Positions 32,613-40,345 of a stretch of 48,435 nt of DNA are shown here, piece by piece. Below the pieces are notes generated by a model. It saw nothing but the letters and a program-made list of their open reading frames with translations. It was not told where the DNA came from and ran no database searches. How positions within the stretch are numbered: position 1 is the first letter of the stretch; each line of letters starts with the position of its first letter. Location: the NCBI GenBank assembly GCA_017504655.1, contig JAFVQT010000056.1, forward strand, positions 1 through 48,435, given 5' to 3'. This DNA comes from Clostridia bacterium (GTDB taxonomy: Bacteria > Bacillota > Clostridia > Christensenellales > Borkfalkiaceae). The position numbers and the translations under genes are program-made.

Positions 32613-33041
32613 TTAAACCGCTACCTTAGAAATAGACTTTACCATATTGACCGTCGTGCCGAAATTGAGCCTTGATGAAACCGTTACGTCGTCCATAAAG
32701 GTTTTAATTATGGTAAAACCCATGCCTGAACGCTCGTCGTCCGGCTTTGTTGTAAAAAACGGCTCTAAGGCTTTGTTTAAGTCGTCTATTCCTACACCGC
32801 TATCCGATATTGAAATATGTACGTCGCTGTCGATTATTTCGGCAACCATAGTAACCTCGCCGACAGTGTCGGGATAGCCGTGAACAATAGCATTTGTAAC
32901 AGCCTCGCTGACTGCGGTTTTTACGTCTGAAAGCTCGCTTAAGCTTGGATTTAACGGAAGAATAAACGAAGCGATAACGTTTCTTGCGAGCGCTTCGTTT
33001 TGTGAAACAGAATCAAATTTTATAGTCATTTTATTATTCAT
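32613..33041 (-). CDS. spoIIAB: Anti-sigma-F factor and kinase SpoIIAB
   Basis: SpoIIAB holds sigma-F inactive and phosphorylates SpoIIAA with ATP. The 142-residue product has the GHKL ATPase boxes: TAVSEAVTNAIVHGY (N box), SDSGVGIDDL (G1 box) and ERSGMGFTIIKTFMD (G2 box). Length and order between spoIIAA and sigF are canonical. Confidence 0.96.
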   Translation of the reverse strand: MNNKMTIKFDSVSQNEALARNVIASFILPLNPSLSELSDVKTAVSEAVTNAIVHGYPDTVGEVTMVAEIIDSDVHISISDSGVGIDDLNKALEPFFTTKPDDERSGMGFTIIKTFMDDVTVSSRLNFGTTVNMVKSISKVAV

Positions 33042-33053
33042 ATATTAACCTCT

Positions 33054-33359
33054 TTAAATTTTTGGCATAACGTCGTAAATTCCTGAAATTTGAAAGACCT
33101 TGTTTACTGAAAAGGAAGGGTTTGATATGTACGAGCTAACCCCTCTTTTTTTAAGCTTTTTATATCTTCCGAGTAGCATTCCTATACCGGTGCTATCCAT
33201 AAACGACGTGTTTGAAAAATCAAAAATTACAACTTTAAAATTGTTGTTTTCTAAAACGTTATCTATGGTAGCTCTTGCTTTATTCGCTGAGTGCTCGTCA
33301 ATTTCTCCGCTGAAATAAACGTATATTCTGCTTTTATCAAGTTTGCTTTTTATTTCCAT
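33054..33359 (-). CDS. spoIIAA: Anti-sigma-F antagonist SpoIIAA
   Basis: The 101-residue STAS-domain protein frees sigma-F by binding SpoIIAB when dephosphorylated. The phosphorylation site region reads FMDSTGIGMLLGRYK, with Ser in the expected position. A GAGGTG precedes the ATG. It is the first gene of the three-gene operon. Confidence 0.95.
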   Translation of the reverse strand: MEIKSKLDKSRIYVYFSGEIDEHSANKARATIDNVLENNNFKVVIFDFSNTSFMDSTGIGMLLGRYKKLKKRGVSSYISNPSFSVNKVFQISGIYDVMPKI

Positions 33360-33377
33360 AATTCACCTCGCTCAGAT

Positions 33378-33386
33378 ATTATAGCA
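33378..33386 (-). promoter_or_regulatory. Extended -10 promoter of spoIIA
   Basis: On the minus strand TGC followed by TATAAT (33386-33378) forms an extended -10. A GAAT lies just upstream, but no AGGA element typical of sigma-H is found at the right distance, so a sigma-A-type promoter is the better reading. Confidence 0.45.
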
Positions 33387-33441
33387 TTCTTAAAATGTTG
33401 CAAAATAACGGCTTTTGTCTGTTTTTGATACAAAATTGCGA

Positions 33442-33475
33442 TAAAAAAAGTGGAATAAACCTGAGTTTATTCCAC
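33442..33475 (-). terminator. Terminator of the two-component operon
   Basis: An 11-bp perfect stem (33450-33460 with 33465-33475) and a 4-base loop are followed on the minus strand by seven T residues. Confidence 0.92.
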
Positions 33476-33504
33476 CTTGCGCTTTTATTGAATTCTATTT
33501 TGGA

Positions 33505-34539
33505 TTATTCACTTTTATCCACGTGAATTTTAGATAAATAGTAATTGATTATCATAAAAGTCAGTATCAGTAAAAATACTGCGCTTAAGCATTTTAAAAT
33601 TATGCTGAAGGTTTTTGTTGCCGATGGGAATATTGCACCTAAGTGTAATATTACGGTTATTATAAACAGTACGTATAACGACCACTCCCTATAGCTTGCA
33701 TCCTTAAGCGGAGAAACGTTAAGACCTATAACTCCACCGTTAATTATAGCCGTGCATCCGATAATAAGAGAAATAAAAATCACTTCGTAAACGAATGAAT
33801 TTATAAAGTCTAAAATAGTCGTTGTAAAGCCGACTTTATTAAGCATTATTACGCCTGTTGAAACGGGCTGTTGACCTTGAATTATAACGTCTGCTCCTAT
33901 AAACAGGCTGTTTATTAAAATATCTAACGAATGCGCAAACAAATAACCTGCGTAAAGAGAAATTGAAAGAAGTAAAGCGTCGAACAAATTATCCTTTTTG
34001 GCTATTTTAACAAAGAGATTTGCGCCCAAAAACAGCACTGTGTCGCGTATGACGAGCTCTAAAATGCTTTTAAACCAAGTATATTTAATAAATTGCTTTA
34101 AATAAACGTCAATTAAATTTAAAAAGACAAAGAGGCTGATTCCTATTATTACACCCAATATTACTTCCATAATAGAAGTGGCTTTAGAGGTGTTAAGATT
34201 GTAAAAAAACAGTAGCAGAAAAAGCGGAAACATCACGGAAACAACTGCAGCTGTAAAAAGCAGTACTGTTACGTCTGACGTGACGAAGGATATAAACGTC
34301 AGAACACATGCAACCGATGCGTGGATAAGCAAAATTGCCAGAAGACCTTTAAAGTTTGGTAAATTTTCGGTTTTCAATTTTGATATTCCCGATTTTGATC
34401 TGCTGAAATTTAAAAGAGTAATCAAATTGAGTGTTGGTGACGAATCCTTTGCTTCAACCTTCTTCTCATTTTTAAATTCACTTACGGCAATATCCTGTTC
34501 ATCGGTTTTAGAATTAACTCTTAAATATTCGTTATTCAT
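33505..34539 (-). CDS. Polytopic membrane protein of unknown function, co-transcribed with a two-component system
   Basis: The 344-residue protein has a charged N-terminal tail of about 65 residues and roughly eight or nine membrane segments. I do not recognise the family with certainty. The central part (KKDNLFDALLLSISLYAGYL followed by FAHSLDIL) faintly recalls PrsW-type intramembrane proteases, but the Glu pair of that family is missing, so I do not assign it. Its start overlaps the end of the sensor kinase gene by eight bases, so it is made together with the kinase and may be a sensory accessory or the effector. A terminator follows. Confidence 0.75.
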   Translation of the reverse strand: MNNEYLRVNSKTDEQDIAVSEFKNEKKVEAKDSSPTLNLITLLNFSRSKSGISKLKTENLPNFKGLLAILLIHASVACVLTFISFVTSDVTVLLFTAAVVSVMFPLFLLLFFYNLNTSKATSIMEVILGVIIGISLFVFLNLIDVYLKQFIKYTWFKSILELVIRDTVLFLGANLFVKIAKKDNLFDALLLSISLYAGYLFAHSLDILINSLFIGADVIIQGQQPVSTGVIMLNKVGFTTTILDFINSFVYEVIFISLIIGCTAIINGGVIGLNVSPLKDASYREWSLYVLFIITVILHLGAIFPSATKTFSIILKCLSAVFLLILTFMIINYYLSKIHVDKSE

Positions 34540-35917
34540 TTCTCACCCTGTTAAATTCAACAAAGAAGTTACTTCCGCAATCCTTTTTACTGCGTACGCC
34601 AAATCTTAAATGATGTGCGTCTAATATGGTTTTTACTATTGATAAGCCAAGTCCCGTGCCCTTTACAGGACGTGAATTGGTTTCGCTGAATCTGTAATAT
34701 CTTTCCCAAATGGTTTCGAGTTTTTCCTGCGAAATACCCTTGCCCGAGTCGATAATTTCCAAAATAATCTTGTCGCCCTCGGCAGTTAAATAAACCTTTA
34801 CTACCTTGTCTTCACCTGTATAGTTGATTGAATTGCCTAAAAGGTTGTAAATAACCTGTTCGATTTTTTGCTCGTCAACAACAGTTAAAAGGTCGGGTGC
34901 AACGTAGTTTTCTATGGTAAAGCCTTGATTTTCGACGTACGGAGCAAATCTGCCGATAACTCTTTCGGTAAGCTCTGACAAATTGACCTCTGTCATATGA
35001 ATATCATCAACAGACGACTGAAGCTTAGATAAATTTAAAATGTCGTTAACGAGCATTGTAAGCCTATCCGCCTCGTCCATAATAACCTGGGTGTGCTTTT
35101 CTCTTTTTACTTTGTTATCGCCCGATATATCCCTGATCATTTCGGCATATGCTTTGATCATGGTAAGCGGCGTTTTTAAGTCGTGTGAAACGTTGGCAAG
35201 CAAATCTCTCTGCAGCGTGCCTGACTTGGAAACAGATTCCTTTGCATAGTTTAAGGTATCGGCAAGCTCGTTTATTTCCGCGTAGTGGCTATCGCCCTTA
35301 AAGGTTACCAAATTGTCGCCGTCTGCCCATCTCTTTGCTGTGGCAGACATTTCGTCGATTGGCTTACTTAGTCTTACCGATAAAAACCACGCTAAAATTA
35401 TTGCTACGGTTAAAACGATTATAGAGGTATAGATAAATTGATATCTAATTATGGAAATAACCTCTCTGAGCTCAGCATGAGAGCTTGTTAAAACGATGTA
35501 AGAGGTGTTGTCGGAATGCTTTAACGTGCAGTAAAATAAGCTTTCACCCTTACCTACGGGCTCAATGCCTGTAGAATATTCACCGTGTGCATTGGTATCC
35601 TTTACCGATTGAGAAATTATATTCATAACCTCTGCGGATATTTCTTTATCGCTTGGGTAAATTACGTCGTTATGGTAGACGTAGACGTTTATATCTATCT
35701 CGTTACATTGCGCTACAACGTTTAAAAACTCCTCGTCCTGAATCTCGGTAATTTTTAATCTGTCCCCGAATTCCTTCATGCTTTGCAATCTTTTAGATTG
35801 GTAAAACCCCTCGAAAAAAGCCATTTGGAATATCCACAGGCAACATATAATGGTTATTGTAAAAATCAAAAAGTAAAGCATCATTTTGAGCTTTAGCCTA
35901 TTTGTTTTGTGTTTCAT
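34532..35917 (-). CDS. Membrane sensor histidine kinase
   Basis: The 461-residue kinase has an N-terminal membrane segment (about 12-33), an extracytoplasmic sensor region (about 34-165), a second membrane segment (about 166-187) and a HAMP domain. The phosphoacceptor motif is VSHDLKTPL (His near 245), and the ATPase domain has NLLGNSINYTG, DSGKGIS, RYYRF and GTGLGLSIVK. It overlaps the response regulator gene by four bases. The signal is unknown. The regulator-kinase-membrane protein order resembles envelope-stress systems, but this is inference. Confidence 0.93.
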   Translation of the reverse strand: MKHKTNRLKLKMMLYFLIFTITIICCLWIFQMAFFEGFYQSKRLQSMKEFGDRLKITEIQDEEFLNVVAQCNEIDINVYVYHNDVIYPSDKEISAEVMNIISQSVKDTNAHGEYSTGIEPVGKGESLFYCTLKHSDNTSYIVLTSSHAELREVISIIRYQFIYTSIIVLTVAIILAWFLSVRLSKPIDEMSATAKRWADGDNLVTFKGDSHYAEINELADTLNYAKESVSKSGTLQRDLLANVSHDLKTPLTMIKAYAEMIRDISGDNKVKREKHTQVIMDEADRLTMLVNDILNLSKLQSSVDDIHMTEVNLSELTERVIGRFAPYVENQGFTIENYVAPDLLTVVDEQKIEQVIYNLLGNSINYTGEDKVVKVYLTAEGDKIILEIIDSGKGISQEKLETIWERYYRFSETNSRPVKGTGLGLSIVKTILDAHHLRFGVRSKKDCGSNFFVEFNRVRNE

Positions 35918-36591
35918 ACTTCGAATTTATATCCCATTCCCCTTAAAGTTACTATAAATCTACGGTAGTCCTTTAAATTGCTTCTGAGCATTTTTATATG
36001 GGTGTCGACAGTTCTGTCGTCACCGTAAAAGTCGTATCCCCAAACGTCGGATAAAAGCTTTTCTCTCGAGAGGGCGATACCTTTGTTATTTACCATATAG
36101 AATAAAAGCTCGTATTCCTTTGGTGTAAGCTCTGCTTTTTGACCGTCTACGTAAACGTTTCTGCCGAGCATGTCAATCTCAAGCCCGTCGTATTTGATTG
36201 ACGGATTGGTGTTTTTATTAGCAGAGCTTGGCGCATTGCGCTTTAATACGGCGTTAATTCTTGCCATAACCTCTTTTGGAGAAAACGGCTTAACAACGTA
36301 GTCGTCTACACCGATTTCAAAGCCGAAAAGCTTGTCGTACTCTTCCCCTCTTGCAGAAAGCATAATAACGGGAATATCTTTTATCTTTTTAATCTCCTTA
36401 ACAGCCGAAAAACCGTCGAGCTTTGGCATCATGACGTCCATTAAAATAATGTCGTAATCGTTTTGCTTACATTTTAAAACGGCTTCCATACCGTCTTGGG
36501 CTTGATCTGAGCAAAAGCCCTCGAAATCGGCATACTCAGCTAAAACCTCTCTTATTTTTTGTTCGTCGTCAACAATAAGAATCTTGTACAT
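35914..36591 (-). CDS. OmpR-family response regulator
   Basis: The 225-residue protein has a receiver domain with Asp8/Asp9, phosphoacceptor Asp52 (LMDVMMPKLDG), and a conserved Lys in VVKPFSP. The C-terminal winged helix contains LTPKEYELLFYMV and DDRTVDTHIKMLRSNL. AAGGAGG lies before the ATG. A 19-bp palindrome just upstream (36610-36628) could be its own binding site. Confidence 0.94.
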   Translation of the reverse strand: MYKILIVDDEQKIREVLAEYADFEGFCSDQAQDGMEAVLKCKQNDYDIILMDVMMPKLDGFSAVKEIKKIKDIPVIMLSARGEEYDKLFGFEIGVDDYVVKPFSPKEVMARINAVLKRNAPSSANKNTNPSIKYDGLEIDMLGRNVYVDGQKAELTPKEYELLFYMVNNKGIALSREKLLSDVWGYDFYGDDRTVDTHIKMLRSNLKDYRRFIVTLRGMGYKFEV

Positions 36592-36609
36592 AAAGTACCT
36601 CCTTGTTAA

Positions 36610-36628
36610 ACAATTATATTATAATTGT
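36610..36628. promoter_or_regulatory. AT-rich palindrome upstream of the response regulator
   Basis: ACAATTATA and TATAATTGT form a perfect inverted repeat around one T. It includes TATAAT, so it overlaps a probable -10 box, and it could be an autoregulatory operator. Chance AT symmetry is possible. Confidence 0.4.
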
Positions 36629-36672
36629 ATTAAAGCAATAAATCAGCGATGTGAAAACTTAGTGAAATGGTG

Positions 36673-37341
36673 TTAAATTTCAACCTCAAAGACCTTTCCG
36701 CCTGCCGATAGCGTCTTATCAAGCTGTCCGTTTTTAAATACTGCGCACGCTAAATTTTCAATTAAAATCCATTTGCCCGATTTTTCCTTGCCTGCGTAGC
36801 TTTTAAAATCGTCAGCTCTCTCGTTATAGTGTGGGCACGCACCGCCCTTTAAAAGACCGAGTGCCGGATGAATTTGATATTCGTTGCTTTCACCGCTAAT
36901 CATAAAAGAATCGGTAAACATCCTTTCAAACCAACAAATTGCGCCTGCGGAAAGCCCTGCGATTATAACTCCTCTTTCATAGGCGTCTAAAATAAGCTTG
37001 TCAAGCCCCGTTTGCTTCCATTTTTCGAGCATAAAAACGGTATCTCCACCGCCGACGTAAATCATATCTGCTTTTTGAAATTTACCTTTGAGTTTTTCGT
37101 AATCAATTTCTTTAAAGACTGTTAAAGCGCAGTCTGTTTTTAAGCCCAATTCACCCGTATAGGTTTTGTGAAAGGTATTATAATAGGGCATAAAATCGTG
37201 ACTTGCAGTGCCGATAAAAAGAGCAACCGCTCGTTTATCGCCAGCTCTTAGCTTTGCCATTTCGGCAATTTGTCTGTCGATTTCCAACGTTTCCTTTTGG
37301 CGAAGCTCTCCTCCGCCGATTGCAATAATATATTTATCCAT
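36673..37341 (-). CDS. Peptidase family S51 (dipeptidase E/cyanophycinase-like)
   Basis: The start is ATG 37341 (MDKYIIAIGGGE); a TTG 15 bases upstream lies on the -10 box. The 222-residue product has IGGGEL at the start, YVGGGDTVFML, and the nucleophile motif GLSAGAICWF (Ser near 130), all typical of the S51 Ser-His-Glu peptidases. Members cleave Asp-X dipeptides or beta-linked Asp-Arg. The length fits the PepE-like bacterial branch. It is a single-gene unit with no ribosome binding site and probably a leaderless transcript. Confidence 0.87.
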   Translation of the reverse strand: MDKYIIAIGGGELRQKETLEIDRQIAEMAKLRAGDKRAVALFIGTASHDFMPYYNTFHKTYTGELGLKTDCALTVFKEIDYEKLKGKFQKADMIYVGGGDTVFMLEKWKQTGLDKLILDAYERGVIIAGLSAGAICWFERMFTDSFMISGESNEYQIHPALGLLKGGACPHYNERADDFKSYAGKEKSGKWILIENLACAVFKNGQLDKTLSAGGKVFEVEI

Positions 37342-37347
37342 GAGGAT

Positions 37348-37376
37348 ATTATACAATAATAATGAATATATTTCAA
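37348..37376 (-). promoter_or_regulatory. Sigma-A promoter giving a leaderless S51 peptidase mRNA
   Basis: On the minus strand TTGAAA (37376-37371), exactly 17 bases and TATAAT (37353-37348) end six bases before the ATG, placing the expected transcription start on the A of ATG. Confidence 0.72.
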
Positions 37377-37415
37377 ATATTTTTTATTTTTATGTAAAAA
37401 AATTGCAAAAAATCG

Positions 37416-37445
37416 TTCACAAAAATACCAAAGCTATGATATAAT
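37416..37445 (+). promoter_or_regulatory. Extended -10 promoter of gdhA
   Basis: TTCACA (37416-37421), 18 bases and TGATATAAT (-10 at 37440-37445) precede gdhA. Confidence 0.68.
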
Positions 37446-37467
37446 AGCAAAAAGTGAGGTAGATAAT

Positions 37468-38823
37468 ATGAAAGTTAATTCCTACATAAGCGAAGTTATT
37501 GACTACGTAAAAGTTAAAAATGCAACAGAGCCTGAATTCGTGCAAGCGGTTACAGAGGTGTTACTCTCACTCTCGCCTGCCGTTGAAAAAAATGAAGAAC
37601 TATACAGAAGATACAGCATTTTGGAAAGAATGGTAGAGCCTGACAGAATAGTTACCTTCAGGGTTGTCTGGGAGGATGCGAACGGCAACTATCAGGTAAA
37701 CAGAGGTTATCGCATTCAATTTAACAATGCAATAGGGCCGTATAAGGGCGGGCTTCGCTTTCATCCGTCCGTAAACCAAGGTATACTCAAATTTTTAGGC
37801 TTTGAGCAAACCTTTAAAAACAGCTTGACAAGTCTTCCTATGGGTGGAGGCAAGGGTGGCTCAGACTTTAATCCAATCGGCAAGAGCGACGTTGAAATAA
37901 TGCGTTTTTGCCAAGCGTTTATGACTGAGCTTTACCGTCATATCGGCGCTGATACCGACGTGCCTGCAGGCGATATCGGTGTTGGCGGTCGTGAAATCGG
38001 CTATCTTTTCGGTCAATATAAAAGAATAAAAGGCAATTATGAAAACGGCGTTTTAACCGGTAAGGGTCTTTCTTACGGCGGAAGCTTAATCCGTCCTGAG
38101 GCTACGGGCTTTGGAGCAATATATTTCCTTGAACAGGTATTAAAGCATTTTGGCGAAGAAATTAAAGGAAAAACCTTTGCTCTTTCCGGCTTTGGTAACG
38201 TTGCTTGGGGCGCATGCACGAAAATTGCCGAGCTTGGAGGAAAGGTAGTTACTCTTTCCGGTCCTGACGGTTATATTTACGACAAAGACGGTGTTACGGG
38301 TGAAAAGATTGATTATCTTTTGAAGATGAGGTCCTCGGGCTCGGGCAAAATTAAAGATTATGCCGATAAATTCGGCGTTGAGTATCACGAGGGACAAAAG
38401 CCTTGGGGCAACGTTAAGGTTGACGTATGTATGCCATGCGCTACTCAAAACGAAATCACTTTAGAGGATGCCGAAAGAATTGTAAGCGCAGGTATTAAGA
38501 TTGTAAACGAGGTATCTAATATGCCCACTACCTTAGAGGCCATGGAATATCTCCGCGATAAGGGTGTTGTCGTTTGCCCAAGTAAGGCTGTAAACGCAGG
38601 TGGCGTTGCTACGTCGGGCTTGGAAATGACTCAAAACAGCGAAAGACTTTCATGGACAAAGGAAGAGGTTGACCAAAAGCTTAAGGGTATAATGAAAAAT
38701 ATCTACGACCAGATAATCGGTGCTATTAAGGAATACGGCTTAGGCTACGACTTAGTTGCCGGCGCAAACCTTGCAGGCTTTAAAAAGGTTGCAGACGCTA
38801 TGATTGCTCAAGGCGTATATTAA
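37468..38823 (+). CDS. gdhA: NADP-type glutamate dehydrogenase
   Basis: The enzyme makes glutamate from 2-oxoglutarate and ammonia. The 451-residue product shows the hexameric-class landmarks: NRGYRIQFNNAIGPYKGG, the active-site region LPMGGGKGGSDFNP, PAGDIGVGGREIGYLFGQYK, and the nucleotide-binding loop SGFGNVAWGA. NADP preference is inferred from the class. AGTGAGGT precedes the ATG, and the gene stands alone between a promoter and a terminator. All six of its NAY-Val codon junctions use the C-ending codon, a bias noted elsewhere in the window. Confidence 0.96.
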   Translation: MKVNSYISEVIDYVKVKNATEPEFVQAVTEVLLSLSPAVEKNEELYRRYSILERMVEPDRIVTFRVVWEDANGNYQVNRGYRIQFNNAIGPYKGGLRFHPSVNQGILKFLGFEQTFKNSLTSLPMGGGKGGSDFNPIGKSDVEIMRFCQAFMTELYRHIGADTDVPAGDIGVGGREIGYLFGQYKRIKGNYENGVLTGKGLSYGGSLIRPEATGFGAIYFLEQVLKHFGEEIKGKTFALSGFGNVAWGACTKIAELGGKVVTLSGPDGYIYDKDGVTGEKIDYLLKMRSSGSGKIKDYADKFGVEYHEGQKPWGNVKVDVCMPCATQNEITLEDAERIVSAGIKIVNEVSNMPTTLEAMEYLRDKGVVVCPSKAVNAGGVATSGLEMTQNSERLSWTKEEVDQKLKGIMKNIYDQIIGAIKEYGLGYDLVAGANLAGFKKVADAMIAQGVY

Positions 38824-38838
38824 TAATTTAAAAAATTT

Positions 38839-38868
38839 AAAGCGTTGACTTTTGTCAACGCTTTTTTA
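38839..38868 (+). terminator. Terminator of gdhA
   Basis: An 11-bp stem (38839-38849 with 38854-38864) around TTTT runs into TTTTTT. Confidence 0.92.
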
Positions 38869-38872
38869 ATGT

Positions 38873-38899
38873 AAAAGCTACTCATAAGGAGTAGCTTTT
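38873..38899 (-). terminator. Terminator of the ytfJ-dacB-rluB operon
   Basis: An 11-bp perfect stem AAAAGCTACTC/GAGTAGCTTTT around ATAAG lies just after the stop of the last minus-strand gene. Confidence 0.8.
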
Positions 38900-38900
38900 A

Positions 38901-39623
38901 TCAGTTTTTAATTAAATCGTCGTTTTCGCTTGCAATAATTGTTCGGTTATCCTCTGACTTTTGGCTAACCACCGTTGTTTTTCTTCTTGTAAGCTCTAAA
39001 ATCGGAAAATCAATTTTAAGCCCCTTAGAATCAAACGGAACCTCTGTTTCATCTGTGTTAGGTATCTTAAAGCTGTCGTTTAACTCCCTTAACTCGTCGT
39101 TATAGCACTTAATGCAAATTGCTACCTTTTCGCGCAGAAAGCTCATGGCTTCTTCTCTGATCTTTTCAATGTCTGCGCCGATTTCACCCAGCATGGAGGT
39201 TAAAAGCTCCTCGTTATACTTGATTTTTTCGTTATGAGGCTTAAGTCTGTTTTTAATGGTTATATTTTTAGTTACAACCTCTGCCATTGCTTTTGATATT
39301 TGCTTTTGCAAATCCTCTTTTTCGCTTTCCTCGCAAACAGTAAGCCTTTCGTTTAAGTCTTTAAGTTTTAACTGCACTGAGGTGTACTCGTCAGACTTGT
39401 AAAAATCGTTCGTTTGCTCTTCAACGATTCTTCTTAATTCCTTCGTTTCATCTACGATTTTAAAAATTTCGTCAGTAGTAAACCGATGGGTTTTTTCAAG
39501 AGTCATATCCTTTGCCTCTTCAAGGAAGCTGTTGAGCATATTTAAATATTTTTCTTTAAGGCTTGATTTTAACTCCTCATAGCTTTTGTTAAAATCTTCC
39601 GTTACCGTTATTTTATCCATCAT
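38901..39623 (-). CDS. Coiled-coil protein of unknown function
   Basis: The 240-residue protein is hydrophilic, with no signal peptide or membrane segment. Residues about 8-185 are strongly helical and charged, consistent with long coiled coils. The last 55 residues contain a short predicted beta-rich stretch (GLKIDFPILELTRRKTTVV) and a polar tail. I do not recognise a family. It overlaps rluB in an ATGA arrangement and is the last gene of the operon, so it may relate to spore or cell-wall formation, or simply be carried with rluB. Confidence 0.75.
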   Translation of the reverse strand: MMDKITVTEDFNKSYEELKSSLKEKYLNMLNSFLEEAKDMTLEKTHRFTTDEIFKIVDETKELRRIVEEQTNDFYKSDEYTSVQLKLKDLNERLTVCEESEKEDLQKQISKAMAEVVTKNITIKNRLKPHNEKIKYNEELLTSMLGEIGADIEKIREEAMSFLREKVAICIKCYNDELRELNDSFKIPNTDETEVPFDSKGLKIDFPILELTRRKTTVVSQKSEDNRTIIASENDDLIKN

Positions 39624-40324
39624 ACGTTTTTTAAGTATTCGATTTCTTCTGCGCTAAGCTTTCTGCACTCTCCTCTGTCTAAGCCCGAAAGAGTCAAATC
39701 GCCTATTTTTATTCTCTTTAAGAATACGACGTTTTTACCAACACTTTCAAACATCTTTCTTATTTCTCTGTTTCTGCCCTCTGTTATCGTAACGTGCATT
39801 TTAGTAGAATCCTTAAATTCATCTACTACCTTAATAGTACACTTTTTAGTTTTAACACCGTCGATTACAACGCCCGCTCTGAGTCTTGCAAGTGAATTCT
39901 CATCGATTGAACCTTCGATTTTTACTAAATAAGTCTTAGGGATTTCGTTGCTCGGATGAGTTAATCTGTTTGCCAAATCACCGTCGTTAGTAAAAATTAA
40001 TAAGCCCTCGGAATCGTAGTCAAGCCTACCTACGGGGTAAATCCTTGCGTTAATAGGTGGGAGATAGTCCATTACCGTCTTTCTGTCTTTATCATCCTTT
40101 ACGGTACAAACACAGCCCTTTGGCTTGTTCATGATATAATAATCGTATTTTTTAACCTTGCCAAGCTTTTTACCGTCTAACGAAACGCTGTCTTTAAACT
40201 CGTTTACGTCTGTGCCTAAACCGCAAACCTTGCCGTTTACCGTTACTCTTCCCTCTTCAATTATTTTATCACACGTTCTTCTGCTGCCAACTCCGCATTC
40301 TGCCAGGAATTTATTAATTCTCAT
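39620..40324 (-). CDS. rluB: Ribosomal large-subunit pseudouridine synthase B type
   Basis: RluB converts a uridine of 23S rRNA helix 89 to pseudouridine. The 234-residue product has an N-terminal S4 domain (MRINKFLAECGVGSRR) and the catalytic region GRLDYDSEGLLIFTNDGDL, where the second Asp is the nucleophile. The motif NREIRKMFESVG also matches. The RsuA branch for 16S rRNA is the alternative. It lies after a sporulation-type dacB gene, a common order in Clostridia. Confidence 0.92.
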   Translation of the reverse strand: MRINKFLAECGVGSRRTCDKIIEEGRVTVNGKVCGLGTDVNEFKDSVSLDGKKLGKVKKYDYYIMNKPKGCVCTVKDDKDRKTVMDYLPPINARIYPVGRLDYDSEGLLIFTNDGDLANRLTHPSNEIPKTYLVKIEGSIDENSLARLRAGVVIDGVKTKKCTIKVVDEFKDSTKMHVTITEGRNREIRKMFESVGKNVVFLKRIKIGDLTLSGLDRGECRKLSAEEIEYLKNV

Positions 40325-40345
40325 ACGTACCTACTTATAATAAAT

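Noticed and set aside
33360..33450. Sigma-H promoter for spoIIAA
   Set aside because: A GAAT is present but no AGGA-type -35 lies at the right distance; an extended -10 fits better.
33505..34539. PrsW-type intramembrane protease
   Set aside because: Only a faint resemblance in one stretch, and the conserved Glu residues needed for catalysis are not visible.
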